A stretch of 64,000 nt of DNA. Source: an uncultured Dehalococcoidia bacterium. GTDB lineage: Bacteria; Chloroflexota; Dehalococcoidia; Lucifugimonadales; Australimonadaceae. The translations under genes and the position numbers were made by a program. The DNA is taken from positions 905,504 to 969,503 of the forward strand of contig OY282355.1 of assembly GCA_958295525.1 (NCBI GenBank), read 5' to 3'. The notes beneath the pieces are model-generated. The model was given only the letters and a program-made list of their open reading frames with translations, was not told the origin of the DNA and ran no database searches. Shown here piece after piece: positions 59,338 through 64,000 of this stretch. Position 1 is the first letter of the stretch, and every line of letters begins with the position of its first letter.

Positions 59338-61803
59338 ATGCGTGTTTGGAGCGGAATCGCATCGGCGCTCCTGCTTGCGCTACTCGCCGCCTGCGCAGGC
59401 GGAGCTCCGTCGCCTGCGCCGACGCCCACTCCCACTGCTGCGCCAGAGCCAACCCCTCGGGCAACGGGGCTGCTTGTCAACGAACCGGGGGCGTTCGAGG
59501 GCTACACCCTCTTCACTCCAAACTTTTCAAGCTTTGTCTACTTGATCGACAACCGGGGGCGAGTCGTTCACACGTGGACATTGAGGCATGACCCTATTCT
59601 GGTGAAACTGCTCGATGACGGGAACTTGCTGACAAACGGCAACAGGATATTTGACGCTGACGGGAACGCCGTCTGGAATTATCGTTATCCCCAGCATCAC
59701 GACCTTCTCAAAATGCCGAATGGGAACATACTCAGCCTGTCCACCGTCATCATTCCACGCGAGGAGGCCATCGGGCTCGGCGCCAACCCCGACTCGTTTG
59801 CTTGCCCTTCCTTACGGGCGGCGCATATCGTCGAAATCCGTCCTACGGGACCCGTGGGCGGCGAGGTCGTCTGGGAATGGTCGGCGCTGGACCACCTCAT
59901 CCAGGACTTCGACCCGGAGAAACCCAACTACGGAGTGGTCGCCGACCATCCTGAACGCATAGACCTTAACTTCACGCTTGCCGAAGCGAGGTGCAAGAAT
60001 GATCTCCAACTCAACTCGCAGCATGCCAATGCATTGGACTACAACGAGGACTTGGATCAGATTATGATCACCTTCCGGCGCTTCAGCGAGATATGGATCA
60101 TTGATCACTCCACGAGCGTGGAAGAGGCCGCCGGGCATACCGGCGGGAACGGCGGCAAAGGCGGCGACCTGCTGTACCGCTGGGGCAATCCCCGCGCGCA
60201 CCAAAAGGGAACATTAGCCGACCAGCGCCTCTTCCAGCCGCACAACGCCCACTGGATCCCGGAAGGGTTGCCGGGCGCAGGCAACGTTCTCATTTTCAAC
60301 AACGGAAGCGAATACTCCGGATTGGAGCGCGGCTACTCGTCCGTGGACGAGATATCCTTGCCCGCCGACGGCTCCAACTACGATTTGGACGAAGGCTCCG
60401 CCTACGGCCCTAACGATCTCGTATGGACGTACTTCGCGGATCCGCCCGACTCCTTTTACTCCAATACACAAGCGGGCGCGCAGCGGTTGCCGAACGGCGA
60501 CACGCTGATCACAGACGCGGAGGCCGGCCGGATTTTCGAGGTCACGCGGGAAGGCAAGATGGTCTGGGAGTTCGTGAATCCCACGGGCTACGACCGGGTC
60601 TATCGCGCCTACCGTTACGCGCCTGACTATCCGGGGCTCCGAGGGTTGGACTTGACGCCGCAGAACGAGAGCGACCTGTGGCGCGTAAACTGGTGGTTGA
60701 AATCCGAATCCTATCGTGCGGCCTACCGCGCCGCGGCGGCGGGCGAGCCGGTTGCGCGCTCCGTATTCGATCTGTACGTGACAGACGGCCAGTTGGTGTA
60801 CGTCAAAGAACAGTGCGATCAGAAAGATGCGGGGAATCGCTTCTTTTTGCATATCGCCCCTGAGCGGACGGATGATTTGCTTCAGGAGCGGCGTAAGCAC
60901 GGCTACGACGACTTGGACTTTGGTTTCTTTCGCTATGGGGCGCTGTTCGACGGCAAGTGCGTCGCGCTCGTTCCTTTGCCGGACTACTCGGTCGCCGCCT
61001 TCCGAACGGGACAGCGGAACCCGCAGGTTGAGAGCGACCTGTGGAGCGCGATGTTTCGGCTGAACCCCGAACCCTACCGCGCGGCCTACCGCGCCGCCGC
61101 GTCGGGCGAGCCCGTCGCCCGCTCCGTATTCGATCTCTACGTGACGGACGGCCAGTTGGCGTACGTCAAAGAAGAGTGCGAACAAGAAGACGTGGGGAAG
61201 CGGTTCTCTCTGCATATCGTCCCTGAGCGAGTAGACGACTTGCCGCGGGAGCGGCGCGCGCACGGCTTCGATAACTTGGACTTTGATTTCTTTCTCAACG
61301 GCGCGTTGTTCGACGGCAAGTGCGTCGCGCTCGTTCCGCTGCCGGACTACTCGGTCGCCGCCTTCCGAACGGGACAGCGGAACCCGCAGGACGAGAGCCC
61401 CAAATGGAGCGTGAATATCCGGCTGAACCCCGAACCCTACCGCGCAGCCTACCGCGCCGCGGCGGGCGAGCCGGTTGCGCGCTCCGTATTCGACTTGCAC
61501 ATGACGGACGGCCAGTTGACGTACGTCAAAGAAGAGTGCGATCAGGAAGATACGGGGCATCGTTTCTTTCTGCATATCGTCCCGGAGCGGGCGGACGATT
61601 TGCCGCAGGAGCGGCGCGAGCACGGGTTCGACAACTTGGACTTTGATTTCTTTCTCAACGGCGCGCTGTTCGACGGGAAGTGCGTAGCCTCGGTTCCGCT
61701 GCCGGACTATCCCATCGCAAGCATCCGAACGGGGCAGTTCGACCCGCAAGGCGAGGTTTGGAGAGCGGATTTCGCGCTCGGCGGCGGCATGCCCCCGCCG
61801 TAA
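59338..61803 (+). CDS. Arylsulfotransferase-like lipoprotein with three cysteine-module repeats
   Basis: The 821-residue product from ATG 59338 has a lipoprotein signal (MRVWSGIASALLLALLAAC) and a Pro/Thr linker. Residues about 45-440 match arylsulfotransferase-type beta-propellers: GRVVHTWTLRHDPILVKLLDDGNLL, WNYRYPQHHDLLKMPNGNILSLSTV, QHANALDYNEDLDQIMITFR and AQRLPNGDTLITDAEAGRIFEV. Residues about 455-815 are three modules with YVKE.C and FDGKC cysteines (Cys codons near 60813, 61182 and 61542), nearly identical in their linkers (LNPEPYRAAYRAAA). The same module ends the protein at 21288. ATG 59293 is in frame with a less regular signal. It is likely exported. Confidence 0.8.
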   Translation: MRVWSGIASALLLALLAACAGGAPSPAPTPTPTAAPEPTPRATGLLVNEPGAFEGYTLFTPNFSSFVYLIDNRGRVVHTWTLRHDPILVKLLDDGNLLTNGNRIFDADGNAVWNYRYPQHHDLLKMPNGNILSLSTVIIPREEAIGLGANPDSFACPSLRAAHIVEIRPTGPVGGEVVWEWSALDHLIQDFDPEKPNYGVVADHPERIDLNFTLAEARCKNDLQLNSQHANALDYNEDLDQIMITFRRFSEIWIIDHSTSVEEAAGHTGGNGGKGGDLLYRWGNPRAHQKGTLADQRLFQPHNAHWIPEGLPGAGNVLIFNNGSEYSGLERGYSSVDEISLPADGSNYDLDEGSAYGPNDLVWTYFADPPDSFYSNTQAGAQRLPNGDTLITDAEAGRIFEVTREGKMVWEFVNPTGYDRVYRAYRYAPDYPGLRGLDLTPQNESDLWRVNWWLKSESYRAAYRAAAAGEPVARSVFDLYVTDGQLVYVKEQCDQKDAGNRFFLHIAPERTDDLLQERRKHGYDDLDFGFFRYGALFDGKCVALVPLPDYSVAAFRTGQRNPQVESDLWSAMFRLNPEPYRAAYRAAASGEPVARSVFDLYVTDGQLAYVKEECEQEDVGKRFSLHIVPERVDDLPRERRAHGFDNLDFDFFLNGALFDGKCVALVPLPDYSVAAFRTGQRNPQDESPKWSVNIRLNPEPYRAAYRAAAGEPVARSVFDLHMTDGQLTYVKEECDQEDTGHRFFLHIVPERADDLPQERREHGFDNLDFDFFLNGALFDGKCVASVPLPDYPIASIRTGQFDPQGEVWRADFALGGGMPPP

Positions 61804-61866
61804 CTTTCGAGGAACGCCTTGCCCCGGCGTTCCCTCCTTGCCGCCTTCCCGCCCCCTTGCCCCGTC

Positions 61867-61886
61867 GTTCCCGCGAAGGCGGGAAT
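61867..61886. repeat. Palindromic repeat copy (GTTCCC variant)
   Basis: GTTCCCGCGAAGGCGGGAAT lies between the arylsulfotransferase-like gene and the ATPase gene. Confidence 0.8.
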
Positions 61887-61931
61887 CTCGTATCCCAGAC
61901 GCGGACGGGGCCGCGCCCTGCTCCGCGCAGG

Positions 61932-64000
61932 CTAGGCCGGGATGTTGCCCCGGTCGAGTTCCTGGAGCCTGTGCGGCATGTCCGTCAGCCGCTGACGCGC
62001 CCAATCGCGCACGTCGTCCTCATGGGTGAAGAGAATTACTTGAGTTGACTCGCTGATTGCGAGCAGCGTTTCGAGCGCCGCGTGCTTGCGTTCGGCGTCG
62101 GACGCGCCCACTGCGTCGTCGAGGATGAGCGGGCAGGTCTCGCGGCTGCCGGTGAGATGGCGGGCGAGCGCAAGCCGCAGCAAGAGATACACCTGCTCCG
62201 CCGTTCCGTGCGAGAGAAGCGCGGCGTCTCTCCGCTGCCCGCCGTCACCGGCCACCTCCACCCGCAAGGTGGCGGGATCGACCCAGCAGTCCGTGTAGCG
62301 CCCGCCGGTGACTTGGGATAGCCGCTCCAGCACGGTCGATCTCAGCGCAGGCGCGATGTCGTTGTGAACTGTTTCTTGCGCCGCCTCGAGAAACTGGATA
62401 GTCGTTTTGAGCGTCTGGTCTAGTCGACTCAGTCGGTGGTATGCGCGCTTAGCCTCGGCAAGTTCATCTTCGGCGTCCGCCACGCTCGGAAGGCTCTTCT
62501 CAAGTTCTTCGAGTTGGCCGCGCTCTTCGCGCCAAGCATCCTCAACCTGCTTCGCCTCGCTTCGCAACGACTCCAGCAGGTCGTCGGACGGTTGCTCCGA
62601 CTCAGCCTGGGCAAGGACGTTTTCCCCAACGTCCGCCGCGCGTTTGTCCGCGTCCGCCCGCAGGCGCTCCGCGTCCGCCCGCAGGCGCTCCGCGTCCGCC
62701 GCAACCTCTTCCAACGATTTTTCGCCCAAGAGTTGCTGCAACTCATCCCATCGCCTGCTCCGCTCCTCGGACTCGACGACGCTTTGCTTGAGCCGCTCCT
62801 GCCATTCCCGCAAGGCTTCCGCCAAACCCTCCGAGTCATCCACTTCGACTTGCGCGGCATCCGCAGCGTTCGCGGCATCCGCAGCGTTACGGAGAGCGTT
62901 CGCCGCCGCCTCAATGCGCTTGCGGTCGGCAAGGCGCTGCTCATCCGCGCTCCGGCGCCCGGCGCGGTCGCGCACCCAGGCAATGCGGTTCTCCTGAGTT
63001 TCCAGATCCAATTCGGCAAGGCGTTCGCTCGTAAGGTTCCGCTTGCGCGCATCCGCCAGCATTTCCGCATCGGCGGAATCAACGAGGGCCGCCGCATCCG
63101 CCCGCAGGCGCTCCGCTTCCTCCTCAACCTCTTTGAGCGATTTTTCGCCCAAGCGTTGCTGCAGGTCATCCCACAGGTTGCCCAGTTTCTCGTTCTTTCG
63201 CAGGGTCTCACGGCGCGCTTCTTGCCAGCCGCGCAGGGCTTGCGCTTGCTCCGCCGGTTCCGCGGCGCCGACGCCGCAGGCGACGGCGGCATTCTCAAGC
63301 GCTTTCAGCGCGCCGGAACGCTGCTCGATTTCAGCCCGATAGCGTCTCGCCTCATTGCGTCGGTCTTCGAGTCTCTGAACGATGCCGTTTCTACTGGCGT
63401 CGAGAACGGCCTGTTCCCTCGCCGCCTGCGCCTGCTCACGCGAGCGGGCGGCCATAGGCAAAACGAGCGCGCCAATCGCAACGACGACTCCTACCGCTAG
63501 GACGAGCAAGCCGACCGTTCGGAGGTCGGGGAGGAAGGCCGCGATTCCGATTCCCGCCGCGCAAGCAGCCAGCGCGGAAGCCGCCGCTATGAGCGAGATT
63601 CTTGGAGAGGGCGGGCGGAGCGCCGCTTTCCTGTCGAAATCCGCGAGTTCCGATTCGATCTTTTCCACGCTCGCCCCTGCCGGTTCGCTGGGAAGATGGC
63701 GCGCTTGCCAGTATTCCCAGTCCTTGAGGGCGTCGTGGACTTGCACGTCAATTGCATGGTCGGCGGCGGAGGGACGCGGCGGCTGGCCGTCGGGGAAATG
63801 GACGGACAGTTCGCGGACGCGCTCCAAACGCCGCTCGGCGTCTTGCGCCTCGCGTTCAGCGACGGCGGCTCTCGCCGCGACCAGTTGATCGTTGCTCTCG
63901 GCGATCCGGCGATCATACTCCTCCACCGTCGGGCCGGCGGGCTCGGTCGGACTAGGCCGCGATGTCCAAGTGGTTAGCGCTGCGGTCACCTGCTCCGCAA
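61932..64000 (-). CDS. YhaN/SbcC-like ATPase, C-terminal part (start beyond window)
   Basis: The 689 residues in the window form the C-terminal part of an SMC-like ATPase; the frame is open through base 64000. Residues counted from 63989 include long coiled coils (RLRADAERLRADADKRAADV, LESLRSEAKQVEDAWREE), and a hydrophobic double helix LIAAASALAACAAGIGIAAFL and VGLLVLAVGVVVAIGALVL, which is typical of YhaN. The ATPase signature LLSHGTAEQVYLLLRLALAR and Walker B LILDDAVGASD come near residue 595. Such proteins pair with an SbcD-like nuclease in DNA repair; the partner would be beyond the window. The Walker A part is missing here. Confidence 0.88.
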   Translation of the reverse strand, partial: AEQVTAALTTWTSRPSPTEPAGPTVEEYDRRIAESNDQLVAARAAVAEREAQDAERRLERVRELSVHFPDGQPPRPSAADHAIDVQVHDALKDWEYWQARHLPSEPAGASVEKIESELADFDRKAALRPPSPRISLIAAASALAACAAGIGIAAFLPDLRTVGLLVLAVGVVVAIGALVLPMAARSREQAQAAREQAVLDASRNGIVQRLEDRRNEARRYRAEIEQRSGALKALENAAVACGVGAAEPAEQAQALRGWQEARRETLRKNEKLGNLWDDLQQRLGEKSLKEVEEEAERLRADAAALVDSADAEMLADARKRNLTSERLAELDLETQENRIAWVRDRAGRRSADEQRLADRKRIEAAANALRNAADAANAADAAQVEVDDSEGLAEALREWQERLKQSVVESEERSRRWDELQQLLGEKSLEEVAADAERLRADAERLRADADKRAADVGENVLAQAESEQPSDDLLESLRSEAKQVEDAWREERGQLEELEKSLPSVADAEDELAEAKRAYHRLSRLDQTLKTTIQFLEAAQETVHNDIAPALRSTVLERLSQVTGGRYTDCWVDPATLRVEVAGDGGQRRDAALLSHGTAEQVYLLLRLALARHLTGSRETCPLILDDAVGASDAERKHAALETLLAISESTQVILFTHEDDVRDWARQRLTDMPHRLQELDRGNIPA

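Overview
The window is about 64 kb of GC-rich bacterial DNA with densely packed genes on both strands. It suits an uncultivated, probably marine or sponge-associated member of the Chloroflexota (SAR202/Dehalococcoidia-like). That placement is inference, resting on GC content, on the mix of catabolic paralogues (two amidohydrolases of one type, an F420/FMN luciferase-like oxidoreductase, a UbiD decarboxylase, hydantoinase A and B, an amidase, a thiolase with a separate DUF35 partner, TctCAB transport) and on a dispersed ATTCCC-N8-GGGAAT palindrome. No rRNA or ribosomal protein is present to settle it.

Layout. 1-6.2 kb: a metallo-beta-lactamase fragment, an amidohydrolase and tctCAB, then an isochorismatase-like hydrolase and a luciferase-like oxidoreductase on the other strand. 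6.2-13.7 kb: alpha carbonic anhydrase, tRNA-Glu, argC, a quinone-oxidoreductase-like enzyme, a cyclic-nucleotide-domain protein, amidase, SDR, tRNA-Pro and a sugar nucleotidyltransferase. 13.8-21.1 kb: hydantoinase B and A around two membrane proteins, then an acyltransferase-aminotransferase fusion. 21.3-24.3 kb: a large membrane protein carrying four copies of a cysteine-containing module. 24.3-33.3 kb: thiolase, second amidohydrolase, a secreted HExxH protein, a homocysteine-methyltransferase-like enzyme, SDR, DUF35 protein and UbiD decarboxylase. 33.3-36 kb: an AT-richer island with an HNH nuclease and an HNH-DGQHR fusion, the best candidate for an undescribed defence or mobile system. 37.1-42.5 kb: nrdA and nrdB split by a phage-like cassette and a 5-bp-periodic array. 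42.6-49.9 kb: a promoter facing three hairpin repeats, a DUF3800 relic, purM, an isopropylmalate/isocitrate dehydrogenase, dinB, a HicB-like protein, a membrane protein, a bicupin and a frameshifted DUF433 gene. 50-55.6 kb: livH-livM and a double substrate-binding lipoprotein. 55.6-64 kb: dnaN, cytochrome c, dienelactone hydrolase, an arylsulfotransferase-like lipoprotein with three copies of the cysteine module, and the C-terminal part of a YhaN/SbcC-like ATPase.

The housekeeping genes (dnaN, nrdAB, purM, argC, two tRNAs) show this is chromosome. Two themes run through it. First, the ATTCCC-N8-GGGAAT repeat sits in most gaps between transcription units and in one case supplies the stop codon of a gene. 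Second, short direct duplications of resident gene pieces bracket accessory genes: a homocysteine-methyltransferase 5' end beside the HExxH protein, a UbiD internal piece beside the HNH gene, and a 30-bp piece around hicB. Truncated or frameshifted relics (Fic-like, DUF3800, DUF433) add to the picture of an actively rearranging accessory genome.
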